A stretch of DNA of 64,000 bases from Cucumis sativus (taxonomy: Eukaryota; Streptophyta; Magnoliopsida; Cucurbitales; Cucurbitaceae): positions 18,176,607-18,240,606 of the forward strand of contig NC_026656.2 in the NCBI RefSeq assembly GCF_000004075.3, given 5' to 3'. Shown one piece after another: positions 51,121-62,848 of this stretch; within the stretch, counting starts at the first letter, position 1; each line of letters starts with the position of its first letter. Position numbers and translations under genes: made by a program. The notes under the pieces were generated by a model. It was given only the letters and a program-made list of their open reading frames with translations. It did not search any database and had not been told where the DNA came from.

Positions 51121-54100
51121 ATGGTTGGTAATGGCTTCTGCTGTTCCTCCTTCTTTCTGGGGTTGGTGTTCTTGGTTCTGTTTTTGGGCTCAGAAGCTCA
51201 TAAGAACCAAAAAGAACTCAATTATTGTCAAAGAAACTTAGCAATAAACAACGGAACTGCAAGAATTGGAGTGGTTTTTGATAGTGGGTCTCAAATTGGG
51301 AAGCAACAAATTGTGGCAATTAAAATGGGTTTAAGGGATTTTCATTTGGCTTCTTCTTCATGTGCTAAGTTGGAGCTTCTCCTCCATGATTCTCATCCAA
51401 ACTCTACTTCATCACCTTCTTCTAGTAATCCCTCCTCCTTCAACTCTCTTTGAATTAATTACTTGATTTAATTTACATGTTTCATAACTTTTTTAAAATT
51501 AAATGATTGTGCTTTTTGTCATCATTTTAAAACCGGTTTGAATTCCATTTCTCAGATATTTTAGAACACCTTTTCTACTAAAATTAAATAATTTTATCTA
51601 AGCAAATCCTTATCTATTCATTTCATTGATCACTTAATCTACTTTCTATATAACTCAGTGTTTAATTTATTTACAAATAGCTACCGATTATAGCTTGTAA
51701 ATTATCCATAGTGAATTTTAATGTTATATATCAACATTCTAATTGTTACTGTATTTTCACAATCTTCATAATTATCGTTTTTGTTAAATTTGTACATATT
51801 GTTGAATAATCAAGAACCTTTACAAGTTAACAGTACACTAAATTAATGAATAAATAGACAGAAGAAACCTAACGAAGGAAAGAATCATAAATGGAAAACA
51901 TATAAAAGGAAAAGATACCGAAAAAAAATAGATTTTAATTAATACTATCCCAGTTTCCTTCCGTTATTATTTGAAGGAAAATAATATTTCCCTCTTGATA
52001 TATATATATACACACATAGGAATTTCTTTTATTTTTGTTTGAAGAACCATGAAAGTTTCCTTCTTGTGAGCTCATTTTTGGGTCGGGATATAATGAAAAT
52101 ATGGTAGACCTCTCAACTTAATTGAGATATTTTGATATCTCCGGTATTATATTTATCTCTATTCTCTCTCCCTTGGTTAAAAGAAGTTTTCTACTAAGAA
52201 AATAGAAAAATTAAGAATAATGGTAAGTGATGGCTATTTTAAAAATAATAATTAAATATATAACAAAATTTAAAAAACTTGTAAATATAGCAAAACTATC
52301 ATTGATATACTTGTACCGGTTGTAGACTTGTACGATCTATTAATGATTGACCAATATCTGTAATATGATCCATTAATGTTATATCTATGATAGAATTTGA
52401 CAAATTTTACTATATTTGCAAATTTTTTAAAATGTTGTTATATAATTAATTATTTTATTTACTAAATTTGTAAATGTGTCCATCGTACTAATGGATTAGA
52501 ATGGATTTTGCATTTAATAAAGAAATAGAGAATAGTACATTACGTGGACAAAAATATTTCACTCATAAATTAACGAATAAATAGAATAGAAAAAATAATA
52601 AATATTTTATTATTTATTATTTCAAAAAATAATAAATATTTTATTATTTATTATTGCATTAGAGATATTTTATGAAATAATAAATAATAAAATATTTATT
52701 ATTTTTTCTATTCTATTTATTCGTTAATTTATGAGTGAAATATTTTTGTCCACATATATATATATATGTGGACATAAAAAAAGTAAATGAATTAAATTCA
52801 CATTTTAAAGATTTTCATACTTTTGTGTGATTATATCTAGAAAGAAGATATTTATTAAAATTTGTGATTTTTTTCTGAATTGAGATTTGTATGTTTTGAT
52901 AAATTTGATATAAATGATATAATATTAAATTCTATATTTACCCACCAATTGAAGGGGTTATTATTTAACTAATAGTAACATTAGAAGTAGTAGAATGAAA
53001 GTTTATATTTATTTGTTTCTGAAAAATATATACGAAGTAAAGAAACATATATATGTAATCTAATGGAACAAAAAAATGTATTTTTCCGCAGCTTTGGATC
53101 TGATTACCAAAGGAGGAGTGAAAGCGGTAATTATTATTGGATCATTGAGAAAGCAAGATTTGATTGTCAATATCTCCCACCATGAAATTCCTATAATCTT
53201 CATTTCAAATAATCCCCAGTTATTAGTAAAGCCTATCAAAACCTCTTCTTTGATTCAAATGAAAAATAGCAATTCCAACCATTTTGACTTTTCTTCACTT
53301 TTGACTCATTTTCATTTCCAACAAAAAGTCTCAGTCTTTTATGAATTGAACTCTACGACGGACATCTCAGCCCATCGTCTCTTGGTCGATTCGTTTCAAT
53401 CTGTCAATATAGAGATCGATTACCTTCTGGCATTACCTCCCTCCTCCAATATCATTCAAGCAGAAGTATTAATTGAAAAGGAACTGAAAGGGCTTATGAA
53501 CAGCCAAAGGAATAGGGTTTTTATAGTTACACAACTTTCTCTAGAGTTGGTTCATCTTCTTCTTACAAAAGCAAGGAAAATGAACATGGTTGGAAATGGG
53601 TATACTTGGATTATCTCACATGAAGTTTTTGACCTCATTTCCTCTTTAGATTCTTCTTCTTCTTCTTTTTCTCTTTTGAACAAAATGGAAGGGGTTATTG
53701 GGTTACAAACATATGTCAATGACACCAAAAAGTCCTTCAAAAGCTTTGAAACAAAATTTAAGAAGTTTTACAAATTAGAATATCCACAAGAAGAAGAGCC
53801 AACAAAAGCAAGTATCTTTGCCATTCAAGCTTATGATGCAGCTCAGGCAATCACAAGAGCCATGGAAAATTTAAGGTCAAGTGATCATGAACTAATGGAG
53901 AAAATTTTGAAAAGCAATTTTAAAGGGGTGAGTGGAATAATGGTGAGATTCTCCAAGAATAATACTAACAACAATGGAATGTTAATATCTTCTCAATCAT
54001 TGCCAAATTTCAAAATCATTAAAGTGGTGAATCAAACCTATAAAGAAGTGGCTTTTTGGACACCCAAATTAGGTTTTGTTGAGAAGTTTGTGGAGGTTAG

Positions 54101-55623
54101 TAAAAATTATATGAGAAGTTTGTCAGAAATGAGGGCTCCCGAATCAGAACAAAGTAGAAACAGACAAAGAAAGCTGAAATTTGTTGTTCCAGGACAAGGA
54201 GCTTGTCAGGAATTTGTAAACGTGAGCTACTATCCCAATGGGACAATACAAAATATCACTGGATTTTCTGTTGATGTGTTTAGGGCAGTTATGAATAATA
54301 TTAATTATGATACATCGTCCTATTGGATGCATCCTTTTCATCATCGATCATATGATAGCATGATTGATGCAGTCTCCCAAAAGGTAACACAATTCTTATC
54401 ACTTCTCTAATTACTCATGTTTGCTCCTTATTTTATTTTGCAGTTTCTAAAAAAGTGTGAATGTATTTTAATTAACGTGTTGGTGGTGTTAGAAATACGA
54501 TGGAGCAATAGGGGACATAACAATATTGGCAAGAAGATTTAACAGTGTTGATTTCACAGTGGCATATTTAAAGACGGACATTGTGATGATTGTAACCGAA
54601 AAGCAAGAGACGTTGAAAAAAGTTTGGGCTTTCATGGGCGCTTTTCAACGTCCAGTTTGGATCATCTTACCCACAATGCATATTTTCATCTGCTTCCTCG
54701 TTTGGCTAATTGAATATCCAAATAACCTAGACTTGAGGAGTTTTGGAAACATGTTATGGTTTTCTGTTACAGTCATCTTTCACGTTCACAGTAATTTAAA
54801 TTCTACATTTCATGCAGCACATTCACTTTAATTTACTCTCTCTTTATTATATTACTTTAATTATAATCCAACAAAAACTGTGTTTTGAATTACGAAACAA
54901 TAAAATGCAGGAGAGCAAGTGAGGAATGGGTTGGCTCGCCTAGTGTTGGGATCATGGTTGTTCGCGTTGCTTGTCGCGACAAATAGTTTCTCGGCGAGTT
55001 TAATATCATTGACGGCATACTCGTGGTCTCAACCATCGGTGGTCAATGTCGAAATGCTAAAGCAGATGCCATACGCCAAGGTTGGGTGCAACGCGGAATC
55101 ATTCATATACGATTACCTCACCACTACCTTGGAATTTGACAAGTCAAGAGTTAAGACGATGAATTCAATAGACGATTATGCAGAGGCATTAAAGAATCGT
55201 AGCATTAATGCTGCATTCTTTATAAGCCCACATGCAAACATTTTCTTGGCAAAAAATCGCAAAGGCTACACCAAAGCTGTTTCATCTTTCAAGCTCGGTG
55301 GGATGGGGTTTGCTTTTCCTAAGGGATCAGAACTTGCAACGAAGGTTTCTAGTTCCATCGCGGAACTAACTCTTGCAAATAATATATCGACAATGGAAAA
55401 GAACTTACTGGACTCTTTTACATGCTCTTCATGTGAGAGAGATAGTGGGCCGGGCTTAGGGCCTGAGCCTTTCTTGGCCTTATTCGCAATATGTGGATCT
55501 ATTGCTTTCTTCGCCTTGATGTATATGGGCCTACAACTCTGGGTTTCATCCAAGAAAGATTTAAATTTTAAAAAAGAAGACACTCCTGAGTCTAAAATCA
55601 ACATGCCATTACCTTTACCATAA
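51121..55623 (+). CDS. glutamate receptor-like channel, GLR gene B
   Basis: Four exons, 51121-51424, 53092-54383, 54493-54790 and 54911-55623, join into 868 residues. The first three borders match gene A in position and phase (exon 1 is 304 nt and exon 3 is 298 nt in both), but the last intron of A and C is missing and the coding runs straight through GMGFAFPKGSELA. Domain order is as in gene A: signal peptide, amino-terminal domain, S1 with KYDGAIGDITILARR, M1, pore loop (GNMLWFSVTVIFHVH), M3 (NSFSASLISLTAYS), S2 (AAFFISPHANIF), M4 and a longer charged tail ending in a Pro-Leu run. DITILARR keeps the canonical S1 Thr and Arg better than A does. Long identical stretches with A (for example around 47352-47400 and 53586-53634) show recent duplication or gene conversion. 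Intron 1 is long and carries a fold-back element. The stop codon is followed almost at once by a transposon fragment. Confidence 0.9.
52544..52753. mobile_element. fold-back/MITE-like element in intron 1 of GLR B
   Basis: Perfect inverted arms of 81 bp, 52544-52624 and 52673-52753, beginning GTGGACAAAAATATTTCACT, around a 48-bp spacer. No coding capacity. A short AT run after the right arm leads to another outward GTGGAC near 52770, so the right-hand end may be compound. No clear target-site duplication was seen. Identical arms imply recent insertion or hairpin-mediated repair. Confidence 0.8.
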
Positions 55624-55630
55624 AAAAGCA

Positions 55631-56985
55631 ATACTTAGATTTGCTGAAAATGTAATGAACAAAGATTCAAGTATTTGTTACGAACTACCAATCTCATTGT
55701 TTGGTATTGGTAGAAAGACTTGTGTTCTTGGAGAAGATGTTATTGATTTATGTAACATGCGAGAAGTCCAGACTTCGACATTAATGGCATATATGACGTA
55801 TGTATTCATTCATCTACTCTAGACTTTTTATATAAGTACTCATTTATTGACTTTTTCATCTTTCTTTAGGTATTTGCATTCACAAGATGTTTCAAATTAC
55901 ATCTTCGTTGACCCATCCCTTATATCTATGGGTCACAACACCCAAGAAGTTAGAGCTCGTAACCTACACAATAGATTAACGGCTTCAAAACAAAATCAAC
56001 TCGTTCTGGCTCATTTTAATCAAGCGTAAGTAATATTATACGAATCAATTCATCAAAATGTATTGCTTTTTCTTTCATTGATATTGAAACACATAACTCA
56101 TACTTTTTTGTACTCTCGGTTTACCTTTTGATCATATATTATGTGATTTGCTTTCTTGAATTGAACCTTAGGGTTTTGGATTATGTTAAGGCATTCTTGG
56201 GTGGTTCAAATTTTATTGTTGTCGTCTACTTTTGATTTAGCATAGAGAAATTGGTTTGTAGAATATTTATTGTCATTAAAGTATATTGCATTTACAGTGA
56301 AAACAATCTACTTGTATATTCTTTCCATGTAGTAGTCATTGGGCACTTCTGGCTATCAATGTATACAATGAGACAGTCTATTATATTGACTCACTTCGAA
56401 CAATATCAAGAGTAGATATTAGATATGTAACCGACATGTAAGTAATGAGACAATGATATTAACACATACGATGAGACAATCTTTCATATATGTTCTTTTC
56501 CATCTTAAAGCTCACTTTATGGCTAACGTGCAGTTGTTTCTTTGCAATAGGGCTATTACTATCTTTCGATCTCAGAAAAATATTCAAACAAGTCGAAAAC
56601 AACCAATATGGAAAACTATGAAGGTAAGTTTAAACATATTTATTCATTAATTAAAAGTATACGGTATATGAGTTATTTGCACTACTAAAGTATTTTGGTA
56701 ATTTATGTATTTACAGTGTCCTTTGCAAGTTGGAGTAGTTGAATGCGGGTACTATGTGATGAGATACATGAGAGATATAATCACTAATGGGAGCATAGTA
56801 GCCACAAATTCAATATGTTGTGTTTAAATGATTGTTTGAATTATTTTATACAATTCAAGTAATCAAAATATTAACTTCAATATTTTGGGTTTTGTATTCA
56901 GATTGATACAATAAGCTCATATAGTCAATTCGAGTTGGATGAAGTGCGAATGAAGCTTGTTGATTTTTTGGGTGACCACATATGA
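55631..56985 (+). mobile_element. transposon-derived Ulp1-type cysteine protease, N-terminally truncated
   Basis: The C-terminal part of a Ulp1/SENP-like (C48) protease spliced over about six pieces: 55631-55797, 55870-56025, 56333-56437, 56551-56623, 56717-56821 and 56902-56985, with GT-AG borders and matching phases (the fifth donor is weak). Catalytic motifs are in order: His in SHWALLAINVY, Asp in YYIDSLR, and Cys in QVGVVECGYYVMRY, ending at FLGDHI. Such domains ride on plant CACTA, Mutator-like and related DNA transposons, where their role is unclear. Nothing encoding an N-terminus or transposase is present. The similarity starts within about 10 bp of the GLR B stop codon, so this is a 5'-truncated remnant. 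No terminal repeats were found. Confidence 0.75.
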
Positions 56986-57252
56986 TTGTGATGATTATAT
57001 TTTGGGTTAAATAGACAAATTTTGTTGATATTATATCATAAGTGTGATATTTTGTTGATACTGGAAATAGTTGAAATAGTTTTATTGATATTTTGTTAAC
57101 ACTGAATATAAATGAGAGACAAGTTTTGATATGATACACTTTTAGGCTAAATATAAATGTAAAGTTTGGGCTACACCTTTAGGCTACACATAAATGGAAA
57201 GCGTTTAGATTACTATCAGAAGTTTGACTAACTATATATTTAAGGTTCATTG

Positions 57253-57283
<31 letters not shown>

Positions 57284-58371
57284 TTGTTAAAATATTATTA
57301 CTTTTTTGATGAAAAGTTTGAGTTAATTCAATTGTTCAATTAATGTACATTTTAACATATTTGTGTACTCTCTTGCTTTACTTATGTTCATCATTGTTAA
57401 ACTTCAAAACATGTGCATGACAAATTATGTGGATATTTTAAAATATATAATTTTTCATTTAAAAAAAAAACTTGACAAACAATTACGTAGAAAATGTAAA
57501 AAAATCTTATATACTCGACGTTTATAAACTGTCAAATATAATTTTACTTAACGCATAAAAACTGTAAAAAAAAATTATCTTATTCTTTATCCTAGATTAC
57601 TTGACCCGTCAAATTTTTAATATTTCAATTTATTTTACTATTTTTAAGTCCTTATATATTATTATCCATTTTCTCCATATGTTCCAGATATAGCTTTCAA
57701 AAGCTTGTTTTTAATTTTAGAATTGAAGTTAGAAGCTCAAAGTGTCTATTAAATTTTAATATAAGAGTGTTTATTACAACTTTTCAAGTATTTAACTATG
57801 AAAGTGATTCATTTTGAAAAAACAAAATTGTTTGACAATTACTAGACATGGATTTTGCAACAATTTCAAAGGTTTTTTTTTTTTTTAAAAAAAGAAAATT
57901 TCTTCTAATGAATCCAAACACATCCCTAACATTATATAAGGATGAAATTTAGAAGAAAAGAAATATGAAAATTGAAAATTAGAAACATATATATTACCAA
58001 AGAAACAAGGGCTATATTAATTCAAACTAAAGAATAGAAATGAATTTTCTTGTTGTGTGTGTACAAATTGTTCAATTCTTCTGAATTAACTGTTTGCTAC
58101 TTCACGTAATTGAAGTCAAAGTAGCTATTAGTCAGAGTCGATATTTCATGAAATGTGAATTTAGATTTTTTCTTAATTTTTATTATTACATGCATACTAT
58201 TACATAGAAAAATCGTTCCTCTTTCCTCTTCCCTTCCCGTGGAGTTGAAGATCAGATCGGAAGTTTCAAAGAAGATATGAATAAATTAAATAAGCCCCAC
58301 CTCTATTACAGATTAATTATATCATCTCCAAACTAGCTAGGTTAGAACGACGACACATATATCAATTCATT
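56986..58371. other. intergenic spacer before GLR gene C
   Basis: AT-rich, including a (TA)n run at 57253-57278. No gene recognised. The last 100 bp or so should hold the gene C promoter, but no convincing TATA box is visible. Confidence 0.6.
57253..57278. repeat. (TA)n microsatellite
   Basis: Uninterrupted AT/TA dinucleotide run just downstream of the Ulp1 remnant. Confidence 0.95.
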
Positions 58372-61300
58372 ATGTTTGGAAGTGATATTTACTTGTTGTA
58401 TTTTGTTGGGGCCGTTCTGTTGTTGGTCGGATCATGCTCGGAGTCTGCTAATACTAATGAAACAGGCAACTTGAGATCATGTTCCGGCGAAAACCTAAAA
58501 AGAGTGGTGAAAATGGGAGTTATTGTTGATAGTAGCTCAAGGCTGGGGAGGGAGCAGCTTGTGGCTATTCAAATGGCTTTTCAACAACAACATCATCTTC
58601 ATTTTTCTAATTCATGCCAGAAGTTTGAGCTCCTCCTCCGGGACTCACCTGACAACTCCGCTCAGGCAACCGCTACCGGTAAGTATTTTTTCCCTTCTTC
58701 CCTTAGCCGCTTAGTTGGTCTTCACCATCTTAAAAATTAAAGTTAAAGTTTATGCATGGAAACTACAAGAAAAGCTTTCAAAAAGTTTATTTATTTTTCG
58801 AATTCGACTAAAAATTCAACTATTGCTTTAAAATTTAAAAGTGTTATGTCTCAACCTTAGGCTAAATCATTGTTGAATAACGCATTGTTAATTTTGTATG
58901 TGTTTCTTCTTTAACAACAGCTTTAAATCTAATTACGCACAAACAAGTGAAAGCCATATTGGGAACATTAACAAGGGAGGAAGTATCTTCAATCTATGAG
59001 ATCCACAAGCCCTCCAAAAATATCCCAATCATATCCTTATCTTCATCTTCCTTATTACTACCAAATTCAAAATCAAATCATCAGCTTTCGTCATTTCTTC
59101 AAATGGGTAATGATATCACCCACCAAATCCGTTGCATGGCAGCCATTGTTGGTGAATTCCGATGGCGAAGAGTCACCGCACTTTATGAGATTAAAAATGA
59201 AGACTTTACCACCAACAGTATCGCCATTTTAAAACTCCTATCCGATTCACTTCGTGATGTCAATTCAGAGATTGAAAATCACATCGGTTTCTCTTTATCT
59301 GATTCTAAATTACTCATGGAAGAGAAGCTCACGAACCTTAGTAGTCAAAGCAATAGAGTTTTCATATTGGTGCAATCTTCAATGGAATTGGGTATCATTC
59401 TCTTCAAAAAAGCAAAAAAATTAAACATGATGACAGATGGGTATGTGTGGATTGTTGGGGATCAGATTGCCAATCTTATGGACTCTTTAGATTCTTCTGT
59501 TTTCCATAACTTACAAGGCATAATTGGGTGTAGGATTCATTATGAAGAAAAAAAAACGCGTTTCAAAAAATTCAAAACCAAATTCCGGAGGAATTATATA
59601 TCTGAATTCCCAGATGAAGAAGAAGACGCTAACCCAAGTATCTTCGCACTTCGAGCATACGATGCATATAAGGCAGCCATCATCATTGCCTCCACCAACA
59701 AGAACTATAATAGCATGGAGGGTTATTTGAAATTTGAAGGAGTGAATGGGGAGGTTAGCTTTAAAAAATATGATGGCATATTATCAAAGTTACCAATGTT
59801 TGAGATCATCAACGTGGTAGGTAAAAGTTATAAAGAAATTGGAAATTGGTCCCCGGAAATTGGATTTTCTGAAAAATTATCACAAAAAAGAAGCACAAAT
59901 AATAATAATAATAGCGACGTTATTAGCATGAAAAATTTATGGAGTAGTACATTGTTGTGGCCAGGTGAGAGTAGAAGGGTACCAAGGGGATGGGATTTTA
60001 GGGAGGGAAATAAACTAGTATTGAAATTAGGGGTTCCAGCTTCGGCTACCTTTCATGATCTGCTACATGTGAAGTATAATAATCAAACAGGTGATGGATC
60101 AGATGGGCCGCCTCATTTCTCTGGATATTCCATTACTGTGTTTAAAGCAGTTGTGGATAATTTGCCTTACGAGTTGCCTTACGAGTTGGTTCCTTATAAT
60201 GGAAGTTATGATAGTTTGTTGCAAAAAGTGGGGAAGAAGGAGTTTGATGGGGCCATAGGAGACTTTGGAATAATTGCATATCGATTTAAGTACGTGGAAT
60301 TTTCTGAGCCATATTTGGAAAATGCAGCTGTGATGATAGTGAAAGAGAAGCCACTGAAGTGGACAAAATTGTGGCTTTTCATGAGAGCTTTCACTCCAGA
60401 AATGTGGTTCATTGTGTTATCCATGCATTTGTTTGTTAGCTTTGTTATTTGGTTGATTGAGCGTGAACATAATGATGCCTTGAAGGGATTTGGAAACATG
60501 CTCTGGTTCTCTGTGTCTGTCCTCTTCTATGCTCATAGTAAGTATTTATCTTTTCTTTCTTTCTTTTTTCTTCTTCATGCACTAAAAAAAAAAAGTAAAG
60601 AATTTCTGTTTTAATATGGAATGAAAATTTTGAGATTGGATTTTGGAACACACACACACACACATAATTGATTAATATAATTAATGACAAGAATGCATAT
60701 ATTTGGATTGAATTAATTTGGTAGTCGGTGAAATAGGGGAACCAATAAAGAAGGGGTTGGCTCGATTGGTGTTGGGGCCATGGCTATTCGGCATACTCAT
60801 AATAACAGCAAGTTTCACAGCCAGCCTATCTTCCATGATGACAATCACCATGTCCAAACCATGGGTTTATGACATTGAAACCCTTAAGCTTAAGAATGCG
60901 ACAGTGGGATGCATTACTGACTCTATATTGATTCGATTCTTATCACAAGCTTCTATTCCTCCACAGAATGTCAAACAAATACCTTCGTTGGATTTGTTCC
61001 CAAACGCATTGGAAAATGGAGACATTCAAGCTGCCCTTTTAACAGCTCCACATGCGAGAGTTTTCCTCGCTAAATACTGCAAAGGTCTCACCAAACTCAC
61101 CCTCTTCAAGCTCCTCGGCATGGGTTTTGTAAGTTAAATTAATAATTTAATTACCTTATTTATTTTAACAAAGCTAGCAGAACAGATATAATATATATAT
61201 AATTTTCATAATTAATCTTAGGCTTTTCCAAAAGGATCTCCCCTGACTTTGGACATATCGTCGTCAATGGGTGAGCTGATGGAAAGAAAAGAAATGCCGG

Positions 61301-61509
61301 ATTTGGAGGCCACATTGCTATCTACGTATAACTGCTCAAATAATAATATTGATGGGTTGGGATTAGGGCCCGGACCTTTTGCTGGGTTGTTTCTCCTTGC
61401 AGCTGTTGTTGCTTCCATCGCAGTATTATTCACAGCTACTCGTCTCGTATTGCTCAAATATCAATACCCCAATCCTCAACTAAAAACTCCCTTCCCTTTC
61501 CCCAATTAA
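58372..61509 (+). CDS. glutamate receptor-like channel, GLR gene C
   Basis: Four exons, 58372-58678, 58921-60537, 60737-61128 and 61222-61509, give 867 residues. The second exon fuses what are exons 2 and 3 in A and B: the coding passes through VGKKEFDGAIGDFGIIAYR without an intron. An exon 4 start at 60725 is also in frame and adds four residues; 60737 is preferred because it gives the HREPIKKG seen in the paralogues. The domain order is that of gene A: signal peptide, amino-terminal domain with VVKMGVIVDSSSRLGREQ, S1 from KLVLKLGVPASATF, Arg in IIAYR, a better preserved VEFSEPYLE (Pro-Tyr kept), M1, pore loop GNMLWFSVSVLFYAH, M3 ITASFTASLSSMMT, S2 with AALLTAPHARVFLAKYC, AFPKGSPL, and M4. 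It is the most diverged of the three complete copies. Confidence 0.9.
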
Positions 61510-61607
61510 TTTGGCTTTCAAACATATCATCATTCTTTTCCATTCAACTCTTCAATATTTTGACTTTTATTATTCAAGATATGCTTGAGAAGTAAGTAAG
61601 AGAAATG

Positions 61608-61660
61608 GACAAAACTTTGGGCTTTCATGATGGAGGCTTTTCAACTTCCCAGTTTGAATC
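61608..61660 (+). pseudogene. possible GLR exon 3 relic between genes C and D
   Basis: The bases GACAAAACTTTGGGCTTTCATG, followed by a GGCTTTTCAACTTCCAGT-like stretch, correspond to the K-WAFMGAFQ-PV segment before M1 in genes A and B. The match is short, with stops and no other GLR sequence around it. It may be debris of an extra deleted copy or of an unequal crossover. Confidence 0.5.
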
Positions 61661-62179
61661 ACAAACAACCCCTCCTAATGTCTAGTCAATAAAAACATTA
61701 GTATATATATAATATGTTATGACTACTATATAGTACACCTAATGACTAATTTAGTGGGGTCAAATATCCAAATTGAGCACAAACAAATACTTATGAGGGA
61801 CAATTAATGAGTATTTTCAATTGAATTTCTTGTATGTGTTCATATATCTCTATATTTCCCTCCCTATAACTAGGGGGGAATCTCTCTTCCACCTACTTTC
61901 CCTTTTCAGCTTTCACTTAAGTAATCTTACATGAATATTAATAAACATTGACATTATTTTTATATTCGTGTTGCCTAAGTCTTACTTAAATTATTTTTTT
62001 CTTTAGACAAGTTTATTTATTTATTCTTTCTACAGACTACACATTTGTTCACTGGGATATGCAATATTATACTATAGTTATATGGATATGGATGGGTTGA
62101 ATTGCTTAAAATAAGTAAACAACCAATGGATGGCGTTTCTCATTAGTTACGATTATATTTAAATTAGCATAATTAAAAT

Positions 62180-62261
62180 AGTTTAGTCTGCACCAACGTT
62201 ATTTTTGGAATTATTAATCTAGTTTAGTCTGCACCAACGTTATTTTTGGAATTATTAATCT
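62180..62261. repeat. two-copy tandem duplication of 41 bp
   Basis: 62180-62220 is repeated exactly at 62221-62261 (AGTTTAGTCTGCACCAACGT and so on). Perfect identity implies recent origin. Confidence 0.95.
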
Positions 62262-62752
62262 AACTTCCACATTATATCTTTACTTTAATTTTCTTCCACA
62301 ATTTCTTTTATTTGAAAAACTATTTCAAATAACAAATGTGATGAAATATGTATACAAATATTACAAAATGTCGTAATCTACCAACTATACAAAATATAAA
62401 TCGACATTAATAAATTTTCTCTATTAATATCTAAAACAGAATTTTACATCTTTAAAAACGCATAAATATACTCGAAAAGATTATTGGAATCTCCATTTCC
62501 AAAATGACCCTATTATTTTAGTATAAGATATATAATTTCGTATTCAATTAAAGTTTGTATATTTCATATTATGTATATAAAAAAACTCAAGTGTGGGTTT
62601 AGATATTGGCTCAGCATCCTCTGATCATCTCCTTCCAAGTCAAAATTTTGAACCTTCAAGCCTTGAGAAATTTAGTAGAAAGATACTGAAAATCTAATAC
62701 GTAATATATATTAATATTAAATATGATTCAATTTTTGGATTTTGAAGGAGCC

Positions 62753-62760
62753 TATAAATA
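62753..62760 (+). promoter_or_regulatory. TATA box of GLR gene D
   Basis: TATAAATA 96 bp upstream of the gene D start codon, comparable with genes A and B. Confidence 0.6.
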
Positions 62761-62848
62761 TAACTATATGGTGTGGTGGTTAGAGTCTTAATTATTATAC
62801 ACATGTAAAGGGAAGATAAGGATCGTATAGTTAATTAGCAAGAGAAAA

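Larger units (their letters stand above)
61510..62740. other. intergenic spacer between GLR genes C and D
   Basis: AT-rich; holds the 3' UTR of C and a 41-bp tandem duplication. At 61608-61660 a short run reads like a piece of GLR exon 3 (WTKLWAFMMEAFQLPV in one frame, with a 1-codon insertion relative to the MGAFQ motif), possibly a relic of another copy. Confidence 0.5.

Noticed and set aside
58947..60614. Reading the C exon 2/3 frame through to 60614
   Set aside because: The frame past 60537 is intron: a GTAAGT donor and the conserved phase-1 border at H|R end the exon there.
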